64,000 nucleotides of DNA from contig NZ_BMVB01000013.1 of assembly GCF_014650495.1 (NCBI RefSeq), positions 1 to 64,000 on the forward strand, read 5' to 3'. A program made the position numbers and the translations under genes. The number at the start of each line of letters is the position of its first letter. Position 1 is the first letter of the stretch. Positions 16,911 through 25,109 of this stretch are shown piece by piece. Below the pieces are notes generated by a model. The model was not told the origin of the DNA. It ran no database searches and saw only the letters and a list, made by a program, of their open reading frames with translations. The stretch is from Streptomyces cinnamoneus. GTDB lineage: Bacteria; Actinomycetota; Actinomycetes; Streptomycetales; Streptomycetaceae.

Positions 16911-17930
16911 CTAGTGCTTCGCGGGCAGGAAGCCGACCTTGTCGTACGCCTGGGCCAGCGTCTCCGCGGCGACGGCACGGGCCTTCTCGGCGCCCTTGGC
17001 CAGGACCGCGTCCAGCGTCTCGGGGTCGTCCAGGTACTCCTGCGTACGGGCGCGGAAGGGGGTGACGAAGTCGACCACGACCTCGGCGAGGTCGGTCTTG
17101 AGCGCGCCGTAGCCCTTCCCCTCGTACTTCTGCTCCAGCTCGGCGATCGTGCTGGAGGTGAGCGTGGAGTAGATGGTGAGGAGGTTGCTGACGCCCGGCT
17201 TCTCCTCGGCGTCGAAGCGCACGACCGTGTCGGTGTCGGTGACCGCGCTCTTGATCTTCTTCGCCGAGACCTTGGGCTCGTCGAGCAGGTTGACCAGGCC
17301 CTTGGGGTTGGCCGTCGACTTGCTCATCTTGGCCGTCGGGTCCTGCAGGTCGTAGATCTTGGCGGTCTCGCGGACGATGTGCGCGGCCGGCAGGGTGAAG
17401 GTGTCGCCGAAGCGGCCGTTGAAGCGCTCGGCGAGGTCGCGGGTCAGCTCGATGTGCTGGCGCTGGTCCTCGCCCACGGGCACGGAGTCGGCCTGGTAGA
17501 GGAGGATGTCGGCGACCTGCAGGATCGGGTACGTGAAGAGGCCGACGGTGGTCTGGCCGGCGCCCTGCTTGGCGGACTTGTCCTTGAACTGCGTCATGCG
17601 GGACGCCTCGCCGAAGCCGGTGAGGCAGTTCATCACCCAGGCGAGCTGGGCGTGCTCGGGCACGTGGCTCTGGACGAACAGGGTGCAGCGGTCCGGGTCC
17701 AGGCCGGCGGCCAGCAGCTGGGCGGCCGCGATGCGGGTGTTGGCCCGCAGCTCCTTCGGGTCCTGCGGCACCGTGATCGCGTGCAGGTCGACCACCATGT
17801 AGAACGCGTCGTGCGTCTCCTGCAGGGCCACGTACTGACGGATGGCACCGAGGTAGTTCCCGAGGTGGAACGAGCCTGCGGTGGGCTGGATGCCGGAGAG
17901 GGCGCGCGGACGATCAAGGGCCATGCCCAC
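16911..17930 (-). CDS. trpS: Tryptophanyl-tRNA synthetase
   Basis: Charges tRNA-Trp. The 339-residue protein has the class I HIGH-like motif in TAGSFHLGNYLGAIRQYV and the KMSKS loop in TAKMSKSTANPKGLV. The length matches bacterial TrpRS. GAGAG lies five bases before GTG at 17930, and ATG at 17924 is the alternative. I see no T-box or attenuator in the short upstream gap to the divergent aminotransferase gene. It may be the housekeeping enzyme, but streptomycetes often have two trpS genes and I cannot tell which this is. Confidence 0.95.
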   Translation of the reverse strand: MGMALDRPRALSGIQPTAGSFHLGNYLGAIRQYVALQETHDAFYMVVDLHAITVPQDPKELRANTRIAAAQLLAAGLDPDRCTLFVQSHVPEHAQLAWVMNCLTGFGEASRMTQFKDKSAKQGAGQTTVGLFTYPILQVADILLYQADSVPVGEDQRQHIELTRDLAERFNGRFGDTFTLPAAHIVRETAKIYDLQDPTAKMSKSTANPKGLVNLLDEPKVSAKKIKSAVTDTDTVVRFDAEEKPGVSNLLTIYSTLTSSTIAELEQKYEGKGYGALKTDLAEVVVDFVTPFRARTQEYLDDPETLDAVLAKGAEKARAVAAETLAQAYDKVGFLPAKH

Positions 17931-18024
17931 ATTCTCTCAGGTGTGGAAGCGGACTCGGCCCAGCGGTGCATGTCGGGGTGTAGAAAGGCGTCACCAGCAT
18001 GCCCCGACACGAACGGAGCACACG

Positions 18025-19233
18025 TTGACCGCCACGGAACGCAGCATCTCCGCCGCCGACGAGCACAGCGCGCACAACTACCACCCGTTGCCGGTCGTGG
18101 TCGCGACCGCGCAGGGCGCCTGGCTGACGGACGTCGAGGGGCGCCGCTACCTCGACATGCTCGCCGGGTACTCGGCGCTGAACTTCGGGCACGGCAACCG
18201 ACGGTTGATCAACGCGGCCAAGGAGCAGCTGGACCGGGTCACGCTCACCTCGCGCGCCTTCCACCACGACCGCTTCGCGGAGTTCTGCGCCGCGCTGACG
18301 GAGCTGTGCGGCATGGAGATGGTGCTGCCGATGAACACCGGCGCGGAGGCGGTGGAGACGGCCGTGAAGACCGCCCGTAAGTGGGGTTATCGCGTCAAGG
18401 GCGTGCCCGACGGCCGGGCGAAGATCGTCGTGGCGGAGAACAACTTCCACGGCCGCACCACCACCATCGTCAGCTTCTCCACCGACCCCGAGGCCCGGGC
18501 GGACTACGGCCCTTACACCCCCGGCTTCGAGATCGTCCCGTACGGGGACCTGGCGGCGCTGGAGGCCGCCGTCGACGAGCACACGGTGGCGGTGCTGCTG
18601 GAGCCGATCCAGGGCGAGGCGGGCGTGCTGGTCCCGCCGCCGGGCTACCTGGCCGGGGTCCGGCGGCTGACCACCGAGCGGAACGTCCTCTTCATCGCGG
18701 ACGAGATCCAGTCGGGACTGGGGCGCACGGGCCGGACGTTCGCCTGCGAGCACGAGGACGTCGTCCCCGACGTGTACGTGCTGGGCAAGGCGCTGGGCGG
18801 CGGCGTGGTGCCGGTGTCGGCTGTGGTCTCCTCGCGCGAGGTGCTGGGCGTCTTCCGCCCCGGCGAGCACGGCTCCACCTTCGGCGGCAACCCCCTGGCG
18901 TGCGCGGTGGCCCTGGAGGTCATCGCGATCCTGCGCTCCGGCGAGTACCAGGAGCGGGCCACGGAGCTGGGCGAGCACCTGCACCGCGAGCTGCACCAGA
19001 TGGCCGGCTCGGGCGCGGTGACGGCGATCCGCGGCCGCGGGCTGTGGGCGGGCGTGGACATCGACCCCGCGCACGGCACGGGCCGCGAGATCTCCGAGCG
19101 CCTGATGGCGCACGGGGTGCTGGTGAAGGACACCCACGGCTCCACGATCCGCATCGCCCCGCCGCTGGTGATCAGCAAGGAGGACCTCGACTGGGGCCTG
19201 GACCGCCTCCGCGAGGTCCTCGGCGGCGCCTGA
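18025..19233 (+). CDS. rocD: Ornithine--oxo-acid aminotransferase
   Basis: PLP-dependent class III aminotransferase that converts ornithine to glutamate semialdehyde. The 402-residue protein opens with SAHNYHPLPVVVATAQGAWL, the usual ornithine aminotransferase start. It has PMNTGAEAVETAVKTARKWG, the aspartate in FIADEIQSGLGRTG and the PLP lysine in YVLGKALGGGVVPVS. The start codon is a rare TTG at 18025 with GGAG seven bases upstream; no ATG or GTG in frame fits better. It ends just before a tandem Lrp-type regulator on the opposite strand, a plausible amino-acid-responsive controller. Confidence 0.93.
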   Translation: MTATERSISAADEHSAHNYHPLPVVVATAQGAWLTDVEGRRYLDMLAGYSALNFGHGNRRLINAAKEQLDRVTLTSRAFHHDRFAEFCAALTELCGMEMVLPMNTGAEAVETAVKTARKWGYRVKGVPDGRAKIVVAENNFHGRTTTIVSFSTDPEARADYGPYTPGFEIVPYGDLAALEAAVDEHTVAVLLEPIQGEAGVLVPPPGYLAGVRRLTTERNVLFIADEIQSGLGRTGRTFACEHEDVVPDVYVLGKALGGGVVPVSAVVSSREVLGVFRPGEHGSTFGGNPLACAVALEVIAILRSGEYQERATELGEHLHRELHQMAGSGAVTAIRGRGLWAGVDIDPAHGTGREISERLMAHGVLVKDTHGSTIRIAPPLVISKEDLDWGLDRLREVLGGA

Positions 19234-19239
19234 GCGGCC

Positions 19240-20271
19240 TCAGCGGCCGCCCCCGGGGGTCCTGGACCCCCGGGGGCGGCCGTCGGCCGTGGCGGGCGGC
19301 ACCAGCAGCCGGCCTGCGCGCTTGATGTGCCGGGTCACGGGCATCGTCTCGGCAGCCCGCACCCCGGGCAGCGCGCCGATTTGGGTGGCCAGGTAGTCGT
19401 ACAGCGCGTCGGCGTCCCGGGCGACGACGCACACCATCATGTTGCTCGGCCCGGTCACGGCCGCGGCGAAGGCGACCTCGGAGTGCCCGGCGAGGGCCTC
19501 GGCGACGGCGCCGAGTTCGGCGGGGGCGACGGTCAGCCACAGCACGGCCTCGTGGGTGAACCCGTAGAGCCGGGGCTCGATGTCGACGTCGAAGTACAGC
19601 ACGCCGGCGGCGTGGAGTTCGTCGATCCGGCGCCGGACGGTGGACTCCGACCAGCCGGTGGCGGCGGTCAGGTCACGGACGGCGGCGCGGCCGTCCGTGG
19701 CGAGGACGGCGAAGAGGCGGTGGTCGGCGGCGGTCAGCACCACGTCCCGGGAGTGCGGCGCGGCCGGCGGCCGTGACAGCTGTGCGATCTGCTGCTCGTC
19801 GAGCGCGGCGGTGCGGCCCGGCCAGCCGGCCGTTCCGGCGACCGCGCGCAGCATGCAGTGGGCGGTCACCGCGGTGATCCGCGGGGTCCTGGGCAGCTTG
19901 GACAGGAGCATGCTCCCGTGGGCGGAGCCCGCCCGGGCGCGGGTGATGCAGGTGATCTCGGTGCCGCCGGAGGCGAGCCCGACCCACGAGGTGTCGTCCC
20001 GTTCGGCGAGCGCCGTGGCGATCGCGACGGATGCGTCGGGAGTGCACTGGATGCGTACGCACCAGTCGACGTAGCCGAGGCTGCGGGCCTCCGGCAGTCC
20101 CACGACCCGCAGGGCGCCGGCCGACCGCAGGCGGTGGTAACGGCGGGCGACCGTGCGGTCGGAGGAGCCGACGGCGGCGGCGATCCGGCTGAAGGGGGCG
20201 CGTCCGTCGATCTGCAGGGCGTGCGCCAACTGCCGGTCGAGGACGTCGAGGTCGGATATGACGGAATCCAT
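19240..20271 (-). CDS. Tandem Lrp/AsnC family transcriptional regulator
   Basis: The 343-residue protein is built as two Lrp halves. The first HTH is at about 5-60 (DRQLAHALQIDGRAPFSRIA), followed by a ligand domain. The second HTH is at about 185-240 (DHRLFAVLATDGRAAVRDLT), followed by another effector-binding domain (VLWLTVAPAELGAVAEAL). Ordinary Lrp proteins are about 150 residues; the fused form is common in actinomycetes. It is convergent with rocD, six bases apart, and its last codons form one arm of a terminator-like hairpin. Confidence 0.9.
   Translation of the reverse strand: MDSVISDLDVLDRQLAHALQIDGRAPFSRIAAAVGSSDRTVARRYHRLRSAGALRVVGLPEARSLGYVDWCVRIQCTPDASVAIATALAERDDTSWVGLASGGTEITCITRARAGSAHGSMLLSKLPRTPRITAVTAHCMLRAVAGTAGWPGRTAALDEQQIAQLSRPPAAPHSRDVVLTAADHRLFAVLATDGRAAVRDLTAATGWSESTVRRRIDELHAAGVLYFDVDIEPRLYGFTHEAVLWLTVAPAELGAVAEALAGHSEVAFAAAVTGPSNMMVCVVARDADALYDYLATQIGALPGVRAAETMPVTRHIKRAGRLLVPPATADGRPRGSRTPGGGR
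19245..19281. terminator. Convergent hairpin inside the end of the Lrp gene
   Basis: GGCCGCCCCCGGGGGTCC (19245-19262) and its exact complement (19264-19281) form an 18-bp stem with a one-base loop, 11 bases after the rocD stop. It encodes the RPRGSRTPGGGR tail of the opposite-strand regulator, so one element probably terminates rocD while serving as coding sequence. Confidence 0.75.
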
Positions 20272-20355
20272 CGGACGACGCTACTCGACGTCGGATTCCT
20301 TCAGAAGGAGGGTGGTTGGGGACAGAGGGCGTCCGGTGCGGCGAAGGTCGTCGGC

Positions 20356-21177
20356 ATGACGAACGGAACACAACTCGACCCCGTCGCCGGTACGGCCCTG
20401 ATCACGGCGGCCCAGCGGGCGAGGGAATCGGCCAGGGCGGACGCCCTCTTCCACGACCCGTCGGCCGCGACGCTGGCGGGAGAGACCGGCGCGTCCCTGC
20501 TCGCGACGGCCGGCGACATCCCGGCCATCGCGGTGCGGACGCGCTTCTTCGACGACGCCGTCAGGGATGCGGTGGGGTACGGGGGTCCCCACCGCCTCGT
20601 GATCGTAGCGGCGGGGATGGACACGCGCGCGTACCGGCTGGGGCTGCCGGACGACGTGACGGTCTACGAACTGGACCGGCCGGAGCTTCTGGCGCGCAAG
20701 GAACGTCTGTTGAAGGAAAGCCTGTTGGCGGACAGTGAGCCGACGTGCCACCGCGTGCCGGTGGGCGTCGACCTGGCAGCGGACGACTGGGGCGACGCCC
20801 TGGCCGCTGCGGGGTTCCGGGCGGACGATCCGACGTGCTGGCTGGTCGAAGGGCTCAACCAGTACTTGCCGGAGTCCGGCGTGCACGCCCTCTTCGACCG
20901 CCTCTCGGCCCTGTCCGCGCCGGGCAGCCGCCTGCTGACCGACTTCGTGTCCGGGGCGCTGCTCTCCGCCCCCGAGGCCCGGCCGGTGCTGGACCTGATG
21001 GCGGAGTGGGGTGCGCACTGGCGCTACGGGACCGATGCGCCGCAGGAGCTGCTGGAGGGCTTCGGCTGGGAGACCGAGGTGAGGTCGTTCGCCGAGGTGG
21101 GGGCGGCGCTGGGCCGGCCGATGCCGGGCGGGGAGGCGCTGTCGGGCTGGCTGGTGTCGGCGAGGCGCCAGCCGTAG
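20356..21177 (+). CDS. SAM-dependent methyltransferase, LCM family
   Basis: A 273-residue class I methyltransferase of the leucine-carboxyl-methyltransferase type (PPM1/Tcmp-like). The start DPVAGTALITAAQRARES precedes a modified SAM loop VIVAAGMDTRAYRL and the acidic strand end YELDRPELLARK, followed by WLVEGLNQYLPES. In streptomycetes such enzymes usually O-methylate small molecules, but the substrate here is unknown. AAGG precedes the ATG by about eight bases. It is divergent from the Lrp regulator and is followed by a convergent hairpin. Confidence 0.87.
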   Translation: MTNGTQLDPVAGTALITAAQRARESARADALFHDPSAATLAGETGASLLATAGDIPAIAVRTRFFDDAVRDAVGYGGPHRLVIVAAGMDTRAYRLGLPDDVTVYELDRPELLARKERLLKESLLADSEPTCHRVPVGVDLAADDWGDALAAAGFRADDPTCWLVEGLNQYLPESGVHALFDRLSALSAPGSRLLTDFVSGALLSAPEARPVLDLMAEWGAHWRYGTDAPQELLEGFGWETEVRSFAEVGAALGRPMPGGEALSGWLVSARRQP

Positions 21178-21207
21178 CGGGGAGGGGCGGTCCGCCCGGA
21201 ACGCGAG

Positions 21208-21239
21208 CCGCCCGCCCCGTACGCGTCCGGGGCGGGCGG
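21208..21239. terminator. Bidirectional hairpin between methyltransferase and small secreted protein
   Basis: CCGCCCGCCCCG (21208-21219) pairs perfectly with CGGGGCGGGCGG (21228-21239) across an eight-base loop, between two convergent stop codons at 21177 and 21258. Confidence 0.75.
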
Positions 21240-21257
21240 TCATGGTGCTGGGGGGGG

Positions 21258-21536
21258 TTACGACCAGCGCTTGGAGGACTCGTTCTCCGTCTTGAGGCAC
21301 TGGTTGAGGCGCTTCTGGATGGCGTCCGCCTGGGCGTTGGCGCGGCGGGCCGCCTCGGGCTCGCCCTCGTGCTTCATCCGCTTGGCCTTGGCCCGCAGGT
21401 TGGCGATGTTCTGGCGCATCTCGGCGGGCTTGCAGGTCGCGGTGGCGGCGGAGGCCGTGGAGGCGGGCAGAGCCGTGAACACAACTCCCCCGGCCAGCGC
21501 GGCAGTCAGGGCCAGGGCGGAAATGCGTCGACGCAT
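21258..21536 (-). CDS. Small secreted protein, 92 aa
   Basis: A Sec-type signal peptide (MRRRISALALTAALAGGVVF, cleavage probably after ASTASA) precedes a mature part of about 60 residues that is highly charged and helical, with two cysteines (TCKPAEM and NQCLK) probably forming a disulphide. I know no function. GAGGAGAGACAC before the ATG is a good ribosome-binding site. Confidence 0.78.
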   Translation of the reverse strand: MRRRISALALTAALAGGVVFTALPASTASAATATCKPAEMRQNIANLRAKAKRMKHEGEPEAARRANAQADAIQKRLNQCLKTENESSKRWS

Positions 21537-21688
21537 GTGTCTCTCCTCAATCGGTTACACAACGTATCCGGCGGCACGGAGCGTAGTGGAGAACGTGATC
21601 ACCGAGGACGGGCAAGGCGGGCAGAGACCGTGAAACCCGGCCGCCAAGTCCCCGTGGGATGCGTCACTTTCAGGCCATGATGGCTTGT

Positions 21689-22885
21689 TTACATGATCAC
21701 ATGCGGGACGAAGCGGGCGTACTCGTCCGTGATCAGCCCCGCCGACTCGCGGATGCCCAGCCCGGCGGGCTCGCCCTCGACCACCCAGGCGCCGAGCACG
21801 ACGTGGTTGCCGTCGAACTCCGGCAGCGGGGCGAGCTCCTGGTAGCAGCAGGGCTCGTCCCGCACGACGGGCGCGTCCCCGGCGGGGTGGAGGGTGACGC
21901 CCGCGCCCTCCCGGCCGAAGAGCGGCTTGGCGGCGTAGCCGCGCGTGCGGGCCAGCTCCCGCGGCCCGTCGAGGTAGGCGGGCAGCAGGTTCGGGTGGCC
22001 GGGGTAGAGCTCCCAGAGGATCGCGAGCAGCGCCTTGTTCGACAGCAGCATCTTCCAGGCGGGCTCGATCCACAGCGTGGACCCCGTCCCGCCGCCGTTG
22101 TCGAGCGTGTCCAGGACGTGCGGGCCGAAGTCGTCCTCCGCCAGCCACTCCCACGGGTAGAGCTTGAAGCAGGCGCGGACGAAGCGGAGTCTCTTGTCGA
22201 CGAAGCGACCGGAGAGCGCGTCCCAGCCGATGTCCTCCATCGAGATGGCGTCCGTCGCGATGCCCGCCTGCTCCGCCGTCTCGCGCAGGTAGGCGACCGT
22301 CATCAGGTCCTCGCCGAGCTCGTCCCCGGCCGAGTGCGCGAAGTGCACGGGTGCGCCGGGCGGCAGCAGGGCGGCCTGGCGGCGCCATGCGTCGACGAGC
22401 CGTTCGTGGAGCGAGTTCCACTGGTCGGCGTGCGGCACGTCCGCGAAGCGTTCCTCCATCCAGAACCACTGCGGTCCGGCGGCCTCGACCAGGGACGTCG
22501 GCGTGTCGGCGTTGTACTCCAGCATCGTGGCCGGGCCGCCGCGGCCGTCGTAGCGCAGGTCGAAGCGTCCGTAGAGCGAGGGGAGTTCCGCCCGGCGCCG
22601 CCAGGACTCGGCGATCAGTGCGGCGAGACGCGGGTCGGTGATGCCGAGGTCCGCGAAGCGGTCGTGCTCCACGATGTGCGCGGCCGCGGCCAGGCACATG
22701 GCGTGCAGCTCCTCGACCACCTCCTCCAGCGCCTCGACCTCGGACAGCGAGAAGGAGTAGTACGCGCTCTCGTCCCAGTACGGCCGCAGCGAACCGTCGG
22801 GGTGGCGGGCCAGCGGATAGATCAGGCCCTGCTCCTCGACGGTGGCCTGCCAGCCGGGACGGGGGGTGATGCGATGACGCTGCAT
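21689..22885 (-). CDS. Glutathionylspermidine synthase family (YgiC/YjfC-like) protein
   Basis: A 398-residue ATP-grasp-type ligase of the glutathionylspermidine synthase family. Recognisable stretches are YSFSLSEVEALEEVVEELHA, GRFDLRYDG, MLEYNADTPTSLVEA, EPAWKMLLSNKALLAILWE and KPLFGREGAGVTL. The amidase half of E. coli Gsp is absent, as in YgiC and YjfC. Actinomycetes do not make glutathione, so the true substrate is unknown. It lies nine bases after a Ser/Gly-rich lipoprotein gene, an arrangement like E. coli ygiB-ygiC. Confidence 0.85.
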   Translation of the reverse strand: MQRHRITPRPGWQATVEEQGLIYPLARHPDGSLRPYWDESAYYSFSLSEVEALEEVVEELHAMCLAAAAHIVEHDRFADLGITDPRLAALIAESWRRRAELPSLYGRFDLRYDGRGGPATMLEYNADTPTSLVEAAGPQWFWMEERFADVPHADQWNSLHERLVDAWRRQAALLPPGAPVHFAHSAGDELGEDLMTVAYLRETAEQAGIATDAISMEDIGWDALSGRFVDKRLRFVRACFKLYPWEWLAEDDFGPHVLDTLDNGGGTGSTLWIEPAWKMLLSNKALLAILWELYPGHPNLLPAYLDGPRELARTRGYAAKPLFGREGAGVTLHPAGDAPVVRDEPCCYQELAPLPEFDGNHVVLGAWVVEGEPAGLGIRESAGLITDEYARFVPHVIM

Positions 22886-22894
22886 TTCGGGAGA

Positions 22895-23257
22895 TCAGCC
22901 GCCGCTCGAACCGGAGTGGCTCTTGGACGACGAGCAGCCGAAACCGCCCCGCGAAACGGCCTGGCTTTTGTTGAACGTGCCGTTGTCGGCACGCGTGCCG
23001 GAATTACCTGAGTTGTAGTACCAGGTTCCGGATGTCCCGCCGGAGCCGGTGCCGCTGCTGCCACTGCTACTGCTGCTGCTCTTCTTGCACGCCTTGGAAT
23101 CGAGGACTTTGTAGCCCTTTCCCGCCTCATAGCTGTTGCGGTCCACGCAGCGTTTGTCGGGCTCGGAACCGCAGGAGGTCAGGGCGGCGGCGAGTACACC
23201 CATTCCGCCCAATATGACGGTGCTGGACCGCAAACGTCGTCGCGTTTTCTTTTCCAT
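22895..23257 (-). CDS. Ser/Gly-rich lipoprotein, possible YgiB (DUF1190) counterpart
   Basis: The 120-residue protein has a basic start MEKKTRRRLRS, a hydrophobic segment and the lipobox AALTSC (lipidated Cys29). It continues with CVDRNSYEAGKGYKVLDSKAC and long Ser/Gly runs. The C-terminus has VSRGGFGCSSSKSHSG, which resembles the RGGFG end of UPF0441/DUF1190 proteins such as E. coli YgiB. Position upstream of a YgiC-like ligase supports the match, but sequence similarity outside the tail is limited. It is the first gene of a two-gene unit. Confidence 0.7.
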   Translation of the reverse strand: MEKKTRRRLRSSTVILGGMGVLAAALTSCGSEPDKRCVDRNSYEAGKGYKVLDSKACKKSSSSSSGSSGTGSGGTSGTWYYNSGNSGTRADNGTFNKSQAVSRGGFGCSSSKSHSGSSGG

Positions 23258-23385
23258 CTTTGACGCCCCCGTAGCGTTCAACGTTCGAAAGTGCGTACAC
23301 CCTAATCCCCGGTCCGGCGTGCGGTCCCGGCGGGCAGGCCCTTCACTGGGAGACGGCACAGGCCGTCGATCCCGGTGGAGGCGAC

Positions 23386-23895
23386 ATGAGGGCTCAGGCA
23401 AGCGGCTGGGTGAGGGGCACGGTGGGCGTGGCGCTCACGGCGGTCGTGGTGGCCGGCGCGGCCGGATGTTCCGACGACGGGGAACCGTCCGGCAGCCATG
23501 GCAGCAAGGTCGCGTCAGCGGCGTCGTCCGCGGTCGCCTCCCTGGCCTCTCAGGGGGCGGAGGCGCTCGCGTCGGCCACCGCGGAGGCGCAGCAGAAGCT
23601 CAACGAGGTGAAGAACGGCGTCGCCGCCAAGGACGAGGTCAAGCTCGGCACGCCGACGATCGGCGGGGACGGGCGGGCGACCGTGAAGGTGACGGCGCAC
23701 AACACGGCCGACTCGGCCAAGTCGTTCGCCGTGCTCGTCCAGTTCAAGGACAAGGACGGCAACCTCGTGGACGTGACGGTGGTGACGGTCACGAACGTCG
23801 GGGCGAAGGCGGACGGCGAGGCGACCGCCACCGGCAACCGCAAGCTGTCCGGCAGCGACATCCGGGCGGAGGTCGGCTCGGCGGTGCGGTACTGA
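23386..23895 (+). CDS. Secreted lipoprotein with beta-sandwich (FxLYD-like) domain
   Basis: The 169-residue protein has a signal peptide with lipobox GAAGC (about Cys28), then a Ser/Ala-rich helical stalk, and a C-terminal half (about 80-168) of alternating beta strands (ATVKVTAHNTADSAKSFAVL, VQFKDKDGNLVDVTVV). This pattern is typical of FxLYD/DUF-type immunoglobulin-like domains of actinobacterial lipoproteins. The ligand is unknown. It is a single gene, divergent from the lipoprotein gene at 23257. Confidence 0.78.
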   Translation: MRAQASGWVRGTVGVALTAVVVAGAAGCSDDGEPSGSHGSKVASAASSAVASLASQGAEALASATAEAQQKLNEVKNGVAAKDEVKLGTPTIGGDGRATVKVTAHNTADSAKSFAVLVQFKDKDGNLVDVTVVTVTNVGAKADGEATATGNRKLSGSDIRAEVGSAVRY

Positions 23896-24015
23896 GACGG
23901 GGGGCGGTACTGACACGGCCGTACTGACACGGGGTGCGGTACCGGCCGGACCGGGGCTGCGGACCGGGGCGCGGTAGCGGTCCGGGGCTGCGGACCGGGC
24001 CGGACCGGGGCGTGA
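23896..24015. repeat. Degenerate GC-rich tandem repeats, no gene
   Basis: Between the lipoprotein stop and the beta-lactamase-like gene, short imperfect repeats occur. GGTACTGACACGG recurs at the left end, and GGGGCTGCGGACCGGG with GGACCGGGGCG variants recur on the right. No reading frame with a start and sensible composition is visible. Confidence 0.6.
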
Positions 24016-24083
24016 CCGTGCGCGGCTCCAGGCCGCCGCTGGTGGCGGCCCGCGGCCGCTCGGCGCATGAGCGCGTGGTGCGC

Positions 24084-24833
24084 TCAGCACGCGAGGCGGT
24101 GCCGCTCCTTCCAGACCGCCGCCGAGAGCCGCGCCAGCAGCCTCGCCGCGGGGTCGTCGACGTCGTGGCCGTTGGCGAGCGGCCCGCTGTAGCAGACGGC
24201 CATCGCGTAGGGCCCCGCGTCGGGCGGGTGGATCACGGCGGCGCTGTGCCGCACGCCGGGGAACCAGCCGTTCTTGCTCGCCAGCCGGGTGCCCGGCGGC
24301 AGCCCCGCCGCCAGGTCCACGCGGTGGACGTTGTCCTCCAGCAGGCCGAGCACCTCCGGCTCCAGCGACTCCAGCAGCCTGACCAGGTCACCGGCGGTCA
24401 CCCTGTTGTGGAAGCCGGCCGCGCGGCCGGGAACGTCCTCGATCCCCCGCGGGCTCGCACTGCCGGTCGCACCCGCCCGGCGCCACACCTCGGCCACGGC
24501 CTCGTGCCCCACCTCGGCCAGGCAGAGGTTGGTGGCCAGGTTGGACGAGTGCGTGACCATCCGCCCGGCGAGCCAGCGCAACGACGCGGTGCCGCCCAGC
24601 AGCTCCCACGGCCCCGGGTCGCTGTCGTCCTCGCGCACGTTGGCGTAGGTGGCGTCGCCGGTCACGGACGTGAAGGCGTTGACGACCGGCACCCGCACGT
24701 CCAGGTCGGCGCCGCTGCGGTGGAGCGCGGCCAGCACCGCCACCTTCATGGTGCTCGCCGCGTCGTGCGGCACGTCCTCGTTCCGTTCGAGCACGGGAGC
24801 GCGCCCCCAGGGCGCCACGACCACGGAAAGCAT
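24084..24833 (-). CDS. Class A beta-lactamase-like serine hydrolase
   Basis: A 249-residue protein with the serine beta-lactamase/D,D-peptidase fold. Motifs are SxxK in HDAASTMKVAVLAAL, SxN in VTHSSNLATNL and KNG in LASKNGWFPGVRHSAAVI. No signal peptide is visible, so it is probably cytoplasmic and not a resistance beta-lactamase. It has KNG where classic enzymes have KTG. The family Glu166 region is not evident. A start at ATG 24833 is followed quickly by the fold; a GTG nine bases further in has better spacing from GGAG. Confidence 0.82.
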   Translation of the reverse strand: MLSVVVAPWGRAPVLERNEDVPHDAASTMKVAVLAALHRSGADLDVRVPVVNAFTSVTGDATYANVREDDSDPGPWELLGGTASLRWLAGRMVTHSSNLATNLCLAEVGHEAVAEVWRRAGATGSASPRGIEDVPGRAAGFHNRVTAGDLVRLLESLEPEVLGLLEDNVHRVDLAAGLPPGTRLASKNGWFPGVRHSAAVIHPPDAGPYAMAVCYSGPLANGHDVDDPAARLLARLSAAVWKERHRLAC

Positions 24834-24871
24834 GCTCCGACTGTAGGGCCGTGCCGCCTCACGTGGCTGCC

Positions 24872-24960
24872 TCACACGGAGGACGTACGGCGCCGGTAGT
24901 ACGAGACGGTGACGGCGGCGAGCAGAGGACCCCACAGGACCAGCGGCTGGTAGAGGCGCC
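24872..24960 (-). pseudogene. 3' remnant of a membrane protein gene (paralogue of the gene at 25718)
   Basis: The last about 28 codons before the stop at 24872 encode GRLYQPLVLWGPLLAAVTVSY followed by YRRR. This closely matches the C-terminus of the 25718-26314 protein (YAPLILWGPLLAVLTIAYARRRR). Upstream of it the frame loses membrane-protein character and no start fits, so only the tail survives. It points to a duplicated copy that has decayed or been cut. Confidence 0.6.
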
Positions 24961-25109
24961 CGACCTGGCCGGTACGGGAGGATGACGCCCGGCCGGCGGG
25001 CTCAGCCGCACGGCGGAGCCGCCATCGGGGGAAAGTGGCGGTCGCGGGCCCCAGCTCGACGTCCGATCGCCGCCAGCGCGCCCCGGTGGGGCCGACCATG
25101 CTTGGCGGC

